Source: Hermatobates lingyangjiaoensis
Taxonomy: Eukaryota; Arthropoda; Insecta; Hemiptera; Hermatobatidae
Direction of reading: 5' to 3'
DNA: 64,000 bases
Assembly (NCBI GenBank): GCA_026182355.1
Contig: JAPFBL010000533.1
Location: 62,001-126,000 of the forward strand
A program made the translations under genes and the position numbers. Positions 54,430-63,621 of the stretch are shown here, piece by piece; position 1 is the stretch's first letter; every line of letters starts with the position of its first letter. The notes below the pieces were generated by a model. It was not told the DNA's origin, ran no database searches, and saw only the letters and a list, made by a program, of their open reading frames with translations.

Positions 54430-55370
54430 CTAAAAAATAAAAACTAATACATATTGGACACAATGTTGCTCGTTATAAACACTCTTAGTTTTCATATAGC
54501 TACGAGAAATAACATAAATAATCTTTTATAAGCTATTTCAGCAATTAATGGTAATTTACTATCGTAAAAAAAACTCTTTAACTAAAAATATGTCGCTATT
54601 CTTCTATTAACCAAGGAATGTTCCTGATTTCCATTAAGATTAATCTACCGTGGAATCTGCAGCACCTTAAAGTAATTGTGTGCAATTACTGAGTAATTGT
54701 CATTCCTTATTAGGCATGTAAATTCATATAGTAATGGGTTGTTTGGAGCTTAGATGAAAGTCTGTTAAAATAGGGAATATAAATTGTTCATGACTCCATA
54801 CTTTACTCTTTTCTGATAGTATATTAAAAAAAAGGATTTATTATCAATAAAAGCTAACACTACTTTGTGATTTATCTGTCAAAATAAGTTAAGCAAAGAA
54901 TGAAAGACGTATTGAAAACATCTTAACATTGTTGTTAACAGCATGGTGCACGTGAGGATGGTAGAGGTCATTAGGGCTGTTAGCTCGTTAGGGTTTCACA
55001 TATTGCTCTCACTTATAAATAAATCCTGTAGCCAATTTGTATTTCTCTCTCTCTATCTCCCTATCCCCCTCACTCACCCTCTCACTCTCTCTCTCTCTCT
55101 CCACTCATACAATTTGGTTGTATTTCACTCACAACCACACACCATCACGAGAAGAGTTTGTAATTATTTCAGTATCGAAAAAAAAAAGGGTTTAGGGTTT
55201 TCCTTTCTCTAAAAACCAATTTTATTTACAATCCTTTCCCTAAAAACTTTTTTTATTGTTTCCTAAATCACATTATGAATAAATTCAGACTAATGAGAAA
55301 AATAATTAGAAATTACAAAATAATTTAATAAACAATCATATTACCCCTCAGACAATACCAGTAAGTAGCG
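54430..55370. other. No recognised feature apart from a short CT-rich stretch
   Basis: CT-rich bases lie at about 55040-55105. No gene recognised. Confidence 0.5.
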
Positions 55371-55422
55371 ACCATAATATATATATATATATAATATATA
55401 TATATATATTACATACAGCATA

Positions 55423-55525
55423 CAGCAGAGGTTATTGAGGGTTGGTCTACACAAACAAACACTTCACTTACGCCAACGTCTCGCTATGTTTGTTTGTGTA
55501 GACCAACCCTCAATAACCTCTGCTG
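55423..55525. repeat. Inverted repeat with 39-bp arms
   Basis: Arms at 55423-55461 and 55487-55525 ('cagcagaggttattgaggg' and its complement) around a 25-bp centre containing 'cgccaacgtctcgct', which resembles the GAAACGUUGGC side of a PLE ribozyme. It borders (TA)n at 55378-55410, so it may be a collapsed PLE pair. Confidence 0.8.
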
Positions 55526-55573
55526 TTTGCTGTTATTTTTTGTGGTAAAAAAAAAGATAGAATTATATATATA

Positions 55574-55708
55574 TATCAATGATCAAACCACAATAACAAA
55601 AGAGAAAAAAGAGTAAGATCTTTGAACCGTAACAAGCGGTCTTCGTCAGAGTCAAAAACTCAGCTGATTATTGATTGTTATTTCACGTGTTTATGTGAAA
55701 TCTTGTTT
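55574..55708 (-). mobile_element. PLE family A copy
   Basis: Minus copy with a short inverted 3' end ('ttcacgtgtttatgtgaaat') at about 55680-55705. Ribozyme at 55611-55653. Confidence 0.8.
55611..55653 (-). ncRNA. Hammerhead ribozyme, PLE family A, minor changes
   Basis: Core and stem II hold; GAAA is preceded by UUC and the last stem I base is changed (ACUC). Confidence 0.72.
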
Positions 55709-55779
55709 ATATATATATATATATATAATATGGCATATATTATAATTATAACAGTTTGTTATATTACCATATTACAGTT

Positions 55780-55885
55780 CAAAATTGAAGATAGATAGAA
55801 CACAAAGTAAAGAAACACATTTAAAAACTCTAATTTTCGGACAATCCGTCTTCAGGAGAAAAGAGAAAGGGAGACAAAGCACGTT
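55780..55885 (-). mobile_element. PLE family D copy
   Basis: Minus strand with CUGAAGA, GGA/UCC, GAAAAUUAGAGUU at 55827-55859. Confidence 0.72.
55827..55859 (-). ncRNA. Hammerhead ribozyme, PLE family D
   Basis: UCUC against GAGU in stem I, CUGAAGA, spacer C, stem II GGA/UCC, GAAA, AUUA. Confidence 0.74.
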
Positions 55886-56302
55886 GTATATATATATGGC
55901 GTCGACGTTATAAGTTTCAATAAATATATGTGTTCAAATAATAAAATTATTGCAACGATTGAATTATATTCTTATATTATATCATTATAGAATGTCAGCG
56001 TCTGCACATTATGTCTGTAATAAATGTTGTATATTATTAGACAATTGATTTAATTTCCTGCACGACCTGTCCCTATGGACATTACTGAACCACTTAATGC
56101 TCTACTTCCACAGGCACTGAATCGTGCTGTTTGACAGAAACCCTCAACACACTGAATTTATTATAAACCTTTGGACAAATGAAATATATTATACATATAT
56201 ATATATATATATACTTTTTCGTTGGAAATACGATCCAAAACGGACAAATATAGTTCAATATAGACAAAGAAACATAGAGAAACCAAAATAACACACTTAA
56301 TC

Positions 56303-56336
56303 TTTCTAATTTTCGGTTTGAACCGTCTTCAGGAGA
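56303..56336 (-). ncRNA. Hammerhead ribozyme, PLE family D
   Basis: Same layout as 56407-56440, with GAAA instead of GAGA in the 3' strand of stem I. Confidence 0.77.
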
Positions 56337-56406
56337 GATAAGAGAGGGAAACCCAACGGTCTCCAACCGTCTCTGAACCAGTGCGCTTGGTTTTTCCTCT
56401 CTTATC

Positions 56407-56440
56407 TCTCCTGAAGACGGTTCAAACCGAAAATTAGAGA
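56407..56440 (+). ncRNA. Hammerhead ribozyme, PLE family D (best copy)
   Basis: UCUC (56407-56410), CUGAAGA (56411-56417), spacer C, GGUU (56419-56422) with AACC (56425-56428), GAAA (56429-56432), AUU, A56436 at the cleavage site, GAGA (56437-56440). Confidence 0.84.
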
Positions 56441-56694
56441 CTGTAAGTGTGTTCTTTTGATTTCTCTATGTTTCTTTGTTTATATTGAACTATATATATT
56501 AATTATATACTAATATAATTATTTATTTATTTTTTCCATAAGTTTCTATTAGCTTTAAGTTTCTATTATTTTTTATTTTAGTTAAATGTTTTATTAATTA
56601 AATTTTTATTTGGCTTTTATTTTTTTATCTTCCTTGTCTTCCTTTCCTCTGAAAGTTGCCTACACTGTTTGAGTGCTTTAGTTTGAACGCCAAG

Positions 56695-56815
56695 CCAGTC
56701 GTTATCAGCCTTTGGAGCGATTCACATTTATTCCTGATGATGAGGAGATCGAAATATAGTAGTAAGTTCAATTATTTCTTTTCTTTGTGTTCTTTTGAAA
56801 AATTTAATTTATGTA
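56695..56815 (+). mobile_element. PLE family G copy
   Basis: Matches 46185-46300. Core CUGAUGA at 56733, GAAAUAUAGUAG follows. Stem II is weak. Confidence 0.62.
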
Positions 56816-56886
56816 TTATGTATATAACAAACACTTTTTCTTCTTCTCGGAGTTTGGTCAGGGTAAATATATGGAATCTCCTTTTT

Positions 56887-56924
56887 GCCAACGTTTCGTC
56901 TTTATTTTAAGACATGCTCAGGGC
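56887..56924 (-). ncRNA. Hammerhead-like copy, PLE family B, G8 mutated
   Basis: As 57121-57158 but the core reads CUGAGCA, so G8 is C and the 3-8 pair is lost. Confidence 0.68.
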
Positions 56925-57120
56925 TATAAACTAACAAAAAAACAATAAACAATGGACATTTGTCATTTCTACTTTAGAAACATCATAAATAAATTGAAAA
57001 AAAAACTTATAAGTTATAACTTATAATTAACTTATAAGTTTTTTTATCGATTTATTTATGATGTTTCTAAAGTATAAATGACAAATGTCCATTGTTTATT
57101 GTTTTTTTTGTTAGTTTATA

Positions 57121-57158
57121 GCCCTGAGGATGTCTTAAAATAAAGACGAAACGTTGGC
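57121..57158 (+). ncRNA. Hammerhead ribozyme, PLE family B
   Basis: GCC (57121-57123) pairs with GGC (57156-57158). CUGAGGA (57124-57130), spacer U, stem II GUCUU/AAGAC, GAAA (57148-57151), CGUU with cleavage after U57155. Confidence 0.84.
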
Positions 57159-57329
57159 AAAAAGGTGATTTCATATATTTACCCTGACCAAACTCCGAGA
57201 AGAAGAAAAAGTGTTTGTTAATATTTTGTGGTCAAGAAAACATTACTATATATATATATATATATTACATATATACTTCAAAAAATCGGTAAGGTTATAA
57301 TTTAAGTATCAGGCAAATTGTTTTTTTTC

Positions 57330-57500
57330 TCGATTTGAGTACGCTGACCTGATACTGATGCGCGACGTAGTATAGTGCGGGCCCGCCTCCGCGTGGACAC
57401 CTCGGGCACTTTGGAGTAATCTAAAGTGGCTAAAGGGCAGCACGTTAAAACTAGTCGGCCTGATTTGATTTTTTGGTGGTTATATGGCTGAAAGGCTTAG
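57330..57500 (-). mobile_element. SINE tail 2 fragment
   Basis: The minus strand has 'ctttcagccatataacc' and 'cgaggtgtccacgcggaggc', matching 21230-21410 and 31546-31923. No tRNA-like head. Confidence 0.65.
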
Positions 57501-57859
57501 GAACACATATAAAGTCAAAACAGGTTAAGGCATCGAGGGGGTGGATTTTTACTGACATGAGGTAAGAGTGGTAACTGCGAAATCCTAGAGGGAAAGAGTT
57601 TTATTCAGGGATTATGATTTCTTGAAGGCCAGATGGCACTCAAACTACCATTACGAAAGGTGACATTAAGAGAAACTCATGCAAGTAATATATCGTTTAT
57701 ACAGCAGGCATAGGGCAGAGATATACATATTGATCGTTTGATAGAATAATACTACAATAAATAAATAAAACCGAAACTCCCTCACTGTCCCAGATTCAAA
57801 TCAAACTTTCAAATGCTTAAGTTTCAGATTTTATCTAAAAACTTTTCCACAAACACAAG

Positions 57860-57990
57860 TAAAAGCTCATACCTCTTCTTACTCAATAAATTCTTACTTG
57901 TACATAAGAAAACCTTTTAAAATAAAAACTGAAACGTCAGCATTTGACAATTTGATTTGTATCTGAACAACTGACTGAGTCCCAGTTTTA
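57860..57990 (+). mobile_element. PLE family H copy
   Basis: Contains 'aaaataaaaactgaaacgtc' and 'tgacaatttgatttg'. The 5' half of the motif is decayed. Confidence 0.5.
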
Positions 57991-58190
57991 ACTTAGTTAA
58001 TTTAATTAAATAAAATTTATTTTAATTCTATTATTATATAAACAGATAAACACCTGTAATATATAAAGTAAAATATCACGAACATTTTTTTTCCCTTTTG
58101 TATTTAACTTTACGTATATATATAAAGCTTTCACATAAACACGTGAAATAACAATCAATGATCAAACCACAATAAGAAATGGGAAAACAA

Positions 58191-58233
58191 GACTAAGATC
58201 TTTCAACCGTAACAAGCGGTCTTCGTCAGAGTC
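58191..58233 (-). ncRNA. Hammerhead ribozyme, PLE family A
   Basis: Consensus copy. Confidence 0.86.
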
Positions 58234-58288
58234 AAAAACCCAACTGAACACTAGATGCAGAAAACATATGGTGTTCAGTTGGGTTTTT

Positions 58289-58331
58289 GACTCTGACGAA
58301 GACCGCTTGTTACGGTTGAAAGATCTTAGTC
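58289..58331 (+). ncRNA. Hammerhead ribozyme, PLE family A
   Basis: Consensus copy. Confidence 0.86.
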
Positions 58332-58394
58332 TTGTTTTCCCATTTCTTATTGTGGTTTGATCATTGATTGTTATTTCACGTGTTTATGTGATAG

Positions 58395-58449
<55 letters not shown>

Positions 58450-58452
<3 letters not shown>

Positions 58453-58615
58453 GATCAAACCACAATAAGAAATGGGAAAACAAGACTAAGATCTTTCAAC
58501 CGTAACAAGCGGTCTTCGTCAGAGTCAAAAACCCAACTCTTGTTTTCCTATTTCTTATTTGTGGTTTGTGGTTTGATCATTGATTGTTATTTCACGTGTT
58601 TATGTGAAATCTTTA
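58450..58615. mobile_element. PLE family A copy, right arm truncated past its ribozyme
   Basis: The left copy has a ribozyme (58484-58526). The right arm begins after its ribozyme ('cttgttttcctatttc') and keeps only the 3' end. Confidence 0.82.
58484..58526 (-). ncRNA. Hammerhead ribozyme, PLE family A
   Basis: Consensus copy. Confidence 0.86.
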
Positions 58616-58624
58616 TATATACAA

Positions 58625-58880
58625 AACTAAAGTTTATCAGGACTCGGTCAGTTTTTCAGGTTCAAATTAAACTCTCATTGCCAACTTTTCGGTCTTTATT
58701 TAAAAGTTTTTTCATAAGCCTACAAAAACAGAGGGAATATAAGAAATATTACAATCATCCAAAAAATCAAACATACACAACAGCGCAATTAGTTTCAATT
58801 AAGAATTACAATAGGAATTTTGACTATAGGTTAGTGAGAAAACTTAAAGAAGTATAAATTTTGAAACAGAAAAACTAAGT
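58625..58880 (-). mobile_element. PLE family H copy
   Basis: The minus strand has the family H motif over about 58670-58720 ('attgccaacttttcggtc', 'ttttttcataagcc'). It extends about 150 bp further upstream than other copies, without coding similarity I recognise. Confidence 0.6.
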
Positions 58881-59274
58881 ATTACATTATGTGAAACCTT
58901 TTTATATATAGATATATGAATAATAATCAAAATAACACTTGATGTAATAGATGGATTAATTTATTAATTTCCAAATTAGTTTCATTGTGGTAAATTAATC
59001 CATGTAGATATATATATCGCAATTTATTAAATTACAGATAATTAATAAAATATTACATGTTTCACATAAAAACATAAGATAGCCGGGGGGACGGCAGATA
59101 ATTTTTAACTCTAACATTAAATATATAATATTAATAATATAACTAATATTTAGGGATATAAGCTTGCGTTTTCCGTCTTCAATGCCTGTACATTACTCCA
59201 AACACCCTGCTTCCTAAATGGATGTTAGACTCAATCGTGTAGTTAAAATATTTATAGTAATGATGTCTATTTAT

Positions 59275-60258
59275 ATGCAACTAGCAAACATACCCGTCTT
59301 TAACAGAATCAAAAATTCTATTATACTTGGTATTCCAAAATAACATGGAATACTATACCAATTATAGTATTATACAAATACTATAGTTAGAAATTATAGA
59401 ATAGTAGAAAATACTATTATTAGTACAGTGTTAAACAAATGCCTCTGTATACACCACATAAGCTGTCTGTCCTTCAAGTTCTCGGAAGAACAAACAGTTG
59501 GAACCTCTGACTCTTGTCAGAGTTCCAACATAATCACTCTCTTTACTGACTTGTAAGTTCTTTCCTCGGTATGATATAGCGTAAGAACTTGTTTGTTGAT
59601 GTTTCCTGCCTGTTCATATTAAGGGTTGAGAATTGCTCGTTTATAAAACTATTTATTCTTAATAGATAATACATCTTGAACTCTGGGAAACACCTTTTCA
59701 ATGATGTCAAATACGCAATATATTCATATGCTCCAATGAAATTAAAATCAACTAACAATACCTACTTGCCACACCTGTGTATTTTCAAAACAAACTTGTC
59801 TGTGAAGTTAGCAAAATACAGCTTAAAGCCCCATAACTTCCCTTCTGTACTGAATTATTAATCTGTTTAGAGCCTATATTTTAAGTTAGGTATACACAAA
59901 TCCAGTGTCAAAGTTTCAGCTCGCTATGTCTTATGGTGGCTGAGTTTACTTGTGACAAACGTTTTTGCTTTAAACGTCCATAACTTCACTTCTACGTTGA
60001 ATTTCCAATCAATTCAGAGCCTACACACAGAGTTAGACCTACACAAATCTACTGTAAAAGTTTCAGCTTGATATGTCTTATGGTGGCTGAGTTTACTTGT
60101 GACAAAAGCTTGCGGACAAACAAACAAACTGACAAACCGACAGAAATTTTTCTAAGGGTGGATTCGGTTTCTCCAATGTATGAAACGTAAAGAAAACTCG
60201 AAATGAGTCAGGTCTAAGCAATTTACAGACAAAATCATTATTTTATTTATATAGATGA
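59275..60258. mobile_element. LINE-tail-like interspersed repeat with an internal tandem duplication
   Basis: A segment of about 140 bp containing 'tatgtcttatggtggctgag' is present twice in tandem (about 59870-59975 and 60000-60110). The end reads 'acaaacaaactgacaaaccg' and 'attttatttatatagat'. These tails recall non-LTR retrotransposon ends and partly resemble 14167-15025. Class not determined. Confidence 0.45.
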
Positions 60259-60259
60259 A

Positions 60260-60950
60260 CAATAGTACTTCGCACCAATAATATCACAATGATGTGTAAT
60301 TATTAAAAGTGTAAACATAAAGCATGCATTTCTCAAAAGAAAAGATAACACACCGTATCTCTTGGACTGTTTCTTAATGACATATTTAATATGTTCATCT
60401 GATTCCCTCTTCTAATCAAGAACATCAAGGCTAAAATTAATTTACTCCAACAAAGTTCCTATAAACTCAAAAGAGATTTATAAACATATTTCCACCATTA
60501 TTACCTTCAATAAATATTAATTTTCGTCCAATTAAAATTTTCTAATGAAACTAGTTAAAAGTTTTCAGTTGAGCAGTTTTCCTTAACTTCCTATAGCTCA
60601 GAACAGGTTCTAAATTTTTATTCACTTCTTGTTTGATAGCTTTAAACTTGGCAAACTTGTAAATTCTTTTCTACATTTTCTTCTTCTAAAAGAGTTACTT
60701 GTAATTCAAAATTCCTTTTTATTAAAATGATTCAAGTTTGTATAATATAACTAGTAGACACTTATGGTTCCTTCTTTATAAGAATCATTATCTTTAATAT
60801 TTCTATAATTTACTATAATTAGTACAAATTTTTTTTGTTAATATATATATATATAGGAAACTAAAGATGTAATTAAAACAGATGTTCTATAATGAGATCT
60901 TAATAGTAATTCTATGACACTACAGATTGAACCCTCGAAATTCGGTCCTG
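60260..60950. other. AT-rich sequence with no recognised feature
   Basis: No supported gene or repeat. Confidence 0.5.
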
Positions 60951-60965
60951 TCGGATATGGGGCTT

Positions 60966-61365
60966 ACCAGTCACGGTGGCGGGGGGGGGGGGGGGGGGGA
61001 AAGCTCAGTGACAACGCTAACGCCACTAAACTGGTGGGTCCGGGGTTCAATACCCACAGGGGCTCTCGATTTATTCGCAAGGTAGGTGACTAAATCTGAG
61101 CACGTCATCCCTTGGAGAGAACGTTAAGCTATCGGTCCCGAGCCTGCACGATGTCATGTAACCTTTAAAGATCACTACTTTAAATAAACTTGACCTAGGC
61201 CTAATTTAGAACTCACAATGTATAATCAGAGTTCTTTGTGCGGTTCGCGGTATCAAAAAGGAGCAACGCACAATATGTATTTTGTATAACGCACAAGGGA
61301 ACACAAGTGTATTCCCTTGTGGAGACTGTCACTGCAGTTTAACGTAGCCTGCCAGATTACGGGTA
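60966..61365 (+). mobile_element. tRNA-derived SINE S1 with poly(G) in its head
   Basis: The head is split by a run of about 19 G (60980-60999) just upstream of the box A-like 'aaagctcagtgacaacg'; the box B-like 'ggggttcaataccc' follows. Then the body, 'tagaactcacaatgta', and an end with 'gtattcccttgtggagactg', as in 13236-13340 and 47155-47240. Confidence 0.75.
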
Positions 61366-61399
61366 ATTCCCGTAGTCTTAACAATTTAATAGTTAATAC

Positions 61400-62570
61400 G
61401 TTATATTGAGCTACAACATATTAATTTAATAAACTATGAAACTGCTGTATATATAAAAAGAATTGTAAAAACTTTCACAAATGTCATTATATTTAATTAT
61501 TTGAACGCCAGAAGAACCTGTTATCGTGATACATGAAATATTTACTTTAAGAGTTTTAACCAAACAAGTCACATAATTCATCTATATATAGCTAAAAATT
61601 GAGTTTTAGTTATAAGGATGGTAAATAATGAATCATGAATATATAATAAGGGAAGGTAGTTTAGTATAATGAGGGTGCTGCAATAGAGGGTTATGTTTAC
61701 AGCAAGGAAACGACAAGATTTGCCATCTGCGAATTGGGTTCAATTTCAAACTTGCTCAAAACATTCGCTGTAAGCTGAAATATTTAAAATAATCTGACTA
61801 ATTTCCGTTGGATATGGAACAAATTCACAGAGAAACATTGAAAATATAATTTCCAAGACATTAATGTTCAGCTTAAGCAAAATGTTCACTATAGAAAATG
61901 AAATACAATTTTCTGTTATGACGATGTTAGATAAATTCATTTAACTTAAATAGTTTTCTTTAAAAAAAAAAAAAAAGAAGCTTTTAAGCGTGGTCTTTTA
62001 AACTAGTTTCAATATCTTTCTTTTAATAACTGCTTCTATATCCAACTTAAAACAAATCCCTCACTACTAGTATTGTTGTCTTAATAAGAGCTCTACATTT
62101 GAAAATAGAACAACTCCAAAACTTTTGGAAAACATACGTATTTGTTTTTTTTTTAAAAAAGAACTACTTTTCGTTGTTTCTACTCTCAGAACTATAAATT
62201 TTGATAGAAGTAAACTGTTTTTTGAATTAGATTTTTCAATAAGAACTTAAAATTGTAAAACATTGAAAACAGGCGGTTCATTGAAACCCAAAACGCCAAA
62301 AGAAAACAATCACTACCATTTTGGTACTATTTCAAAACTGGGTTATTTTGAGAAAAATATATATGTAGAAGGTCAGAGTAGGCCGAGATATTTGTGAATA
62401 TCAATCAGTGAAAAAGCTCATTTTGAAATCGGTATTCTAACACTATATTTCAATATGGTGTTTATAAATATCATATACACTCAATATACAATATTCAATA
62501 TATAAACGGCGTTTGCGTATAATAATTTCGAAAATGATATTCTAGTACTAGATTTCAATAGCCTGTTTGT
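61400..62570. other. AT-rich sequence with no recognised feature
   Basis: No supported gene or repeat; an A-run at about 61962-61976. Confidence 0.5.
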
Positions 62571-62611
62571 ACATATCGTATATATATGTATATATATATA
62601 TATATATATAA

Positions 62612-62765
62612 ATAAAATAAATTCAAAACGAAGGAAACACAAAGAAAGACACAGACATAACTCACATCAAAATATCGATGTGAGTTATGTCTGTGTCTTT
62701 CTGTGTGTTTCCTTCGTTTTGAATTTATTTTATTTAAAAAAGTCCGCTGGACTGTTTCTTTTAAT
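62612..62765. mobile_element. PLE family F inverted ends lacking the ribozyme body
   Basis: Two inverted 3' ends ('agacataactcacatc' and complement) meet downstream of the ribozyme position, so only about 60 bp of each copy was retained. The right copy includes the 'gtccgctggactg' hairpin and ends at (TA)n 62770-62799. Confidence 0.78.
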
Positions 62766-62767
62766 TG

Positions 62768-62803
<36 letters not shown>

Positions 62804-62839
62804 TTAAAATTTTCAAATTTTCAAATTTTTAAAATGTAA

Positions 62840-63100
62840 GACTAAAAATTTCTAACCTGACGATGAGTATTGCATAGTCAAAAGCTTGTGTTTATCTAAT
62901 GGTGTAGTAAGTTATGTTAAATTGTTTACCTGTGATGTTATTCTGTCAGTTTTATTAAAACTGTTTCTATAAAAGTGTCTCAATGTCCTTTGAACAACTT
63001 ATTTGGGAATTACCACCTTCTATTCGTTAGACTGTCAGGAGACTGGAACAGCTTAGTTTGAAAGTCGTTAATACCGAAGCTGCGGTACATTTCAACATAA
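62840..63100 (+). mobile_element. PLE family J copy
   Basis: Matches 37795-38015. The ribozyme region at about 62852-62890 has CUGACGA but GAAA reads CAAAA. It contains 'gtctcaatgtcctttgaac' and 'gactgtcaggagactgg'. Confidence 0.65.
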
Positions 63101-63159
63101 TATGCCTCCAAGAAGATTTGCTGGCATCTTCTTATATATATATATATATATATATATTC

Positions 63160-63245
63160 ATATATAGTTCAATGTACAGAAAGAAACATTTCTGTACACT
63201 GAACTATATTTGTCCGTTTCGGATTGTATTTCCAACGCAAAAGTA
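63160..63245. mobile_element. PLE family D inverted 3' ends, very short
   Basis: 'tagttcaatgtacagaaa' is inverted to 'tttctgtacactgaacta', then 'gtccgtttcggattg' and (TA). Only the last few tens of bases of each copy are present. Confidence 0.65.
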
Positions 63246-63341
63246 TATATATATATGTGTACCTGATAAACGAAATGCGGTCAGGCAGGACAGATTACAC
63301 TTAAAACAAACTGTAGCACATGAAAGAAACATAAAAAAGAC

Positions 63342-63394
63342 TCACATTTCAATATTTCGACCGTTATAGCGGTCGTCATCAGGAGAAGAGGTGA
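63342..63394 (-). ncRNA. Hammerhead ribozyme, PLE family E
   Basis: CUGAUGA, spacer C, GACCG/CGGUC, GAAA, UAUU, with UCAC/GUGA outer stem. Confidence 0.82.
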
Positions 63395-63498
63395 ATTGAC
63401 GGAGGGACGACAGTCAACAAATGAACTCACTGGGTCGCAGCTGCACTCACTAGCCCTCACCCAGTGAGCTCTTTAGTTGACTGTCGTCCCTCCGTCAA

Positions 63499-63548
63499 TT
63501 AACTTCTCCTGAGGACGACCGCCGTAACGGTCGAAATATTGGAAAGTG
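63499..63548 (+). ncRNA. Hammerhead ribozyme, PLE family E
   Basis: CUGAGGA (63509-63515), GACCG/CGGUC, GAAA, UAUU; outer stem ACUU/AAGU. Confidence 0.8.
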
Positions 63549-63621
63549 AGTCTTCTTTGTTATGCTTCTTTCTATGTGTCACAGTTTATTCTAAGTGTAT
63601 GATATATATATATATATATAT

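Larger units (their letters stand above)
56205..56495. mobile_element. PLE family D palindrome
   Basis: The left end has 'acgatccaaaacggac' next to (TA)n. Ribozymes are at 56303-56336 (-) and 56407-56440 (+). The centre holds family D sequence upstream of the ribozymes ('gtctctgaaccagtgcg'), also seen at 35885-35900. Confidence 0.85.
56822..57235. mobile_element. PLE family B palindrome (non-coding)
   Basis: Inverted 3' ends 'cactttttcttcttctcgga' and its complement, each with a hammerhead, joined at about 57015-57025 around 'aacttataagtt'. It carries the same 3' region as the RT-bearing element at 24052-26185, so it is a severely 5'-truncated product of that family. Confidence 0.85.
58122..58398. 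mobile_element. PLE family A palindrome
   Basis: Inverted copies with complete 3' hairpins on both sides; the centre holds 'gaacactagatgcagaaaac'. Ribozymes 58191-58233 (-) and 58289-58331 (+). Confidence 0.87.
63258..63603. mobile_element. PLE family E palindrome (non-coding)
   Basis: Inverted 3' ends of family E, including ribozymes 63342-63394 (-) and 63499-63548 (+), joined at about 63440-63460. The left end continues through 'gaaatgcggtcaggcaggac' to a TA tract. Confidence 0.83.

Noticed and set aside
53261..54463. Ser/Leu/Phe-rich frames of 336 and 400 codons, resembling membrane proteins
   Set aside because: They are the polypyrimidine complement of the GA array; the apparent hydrophobicity is a by-product of CT-rich codons.
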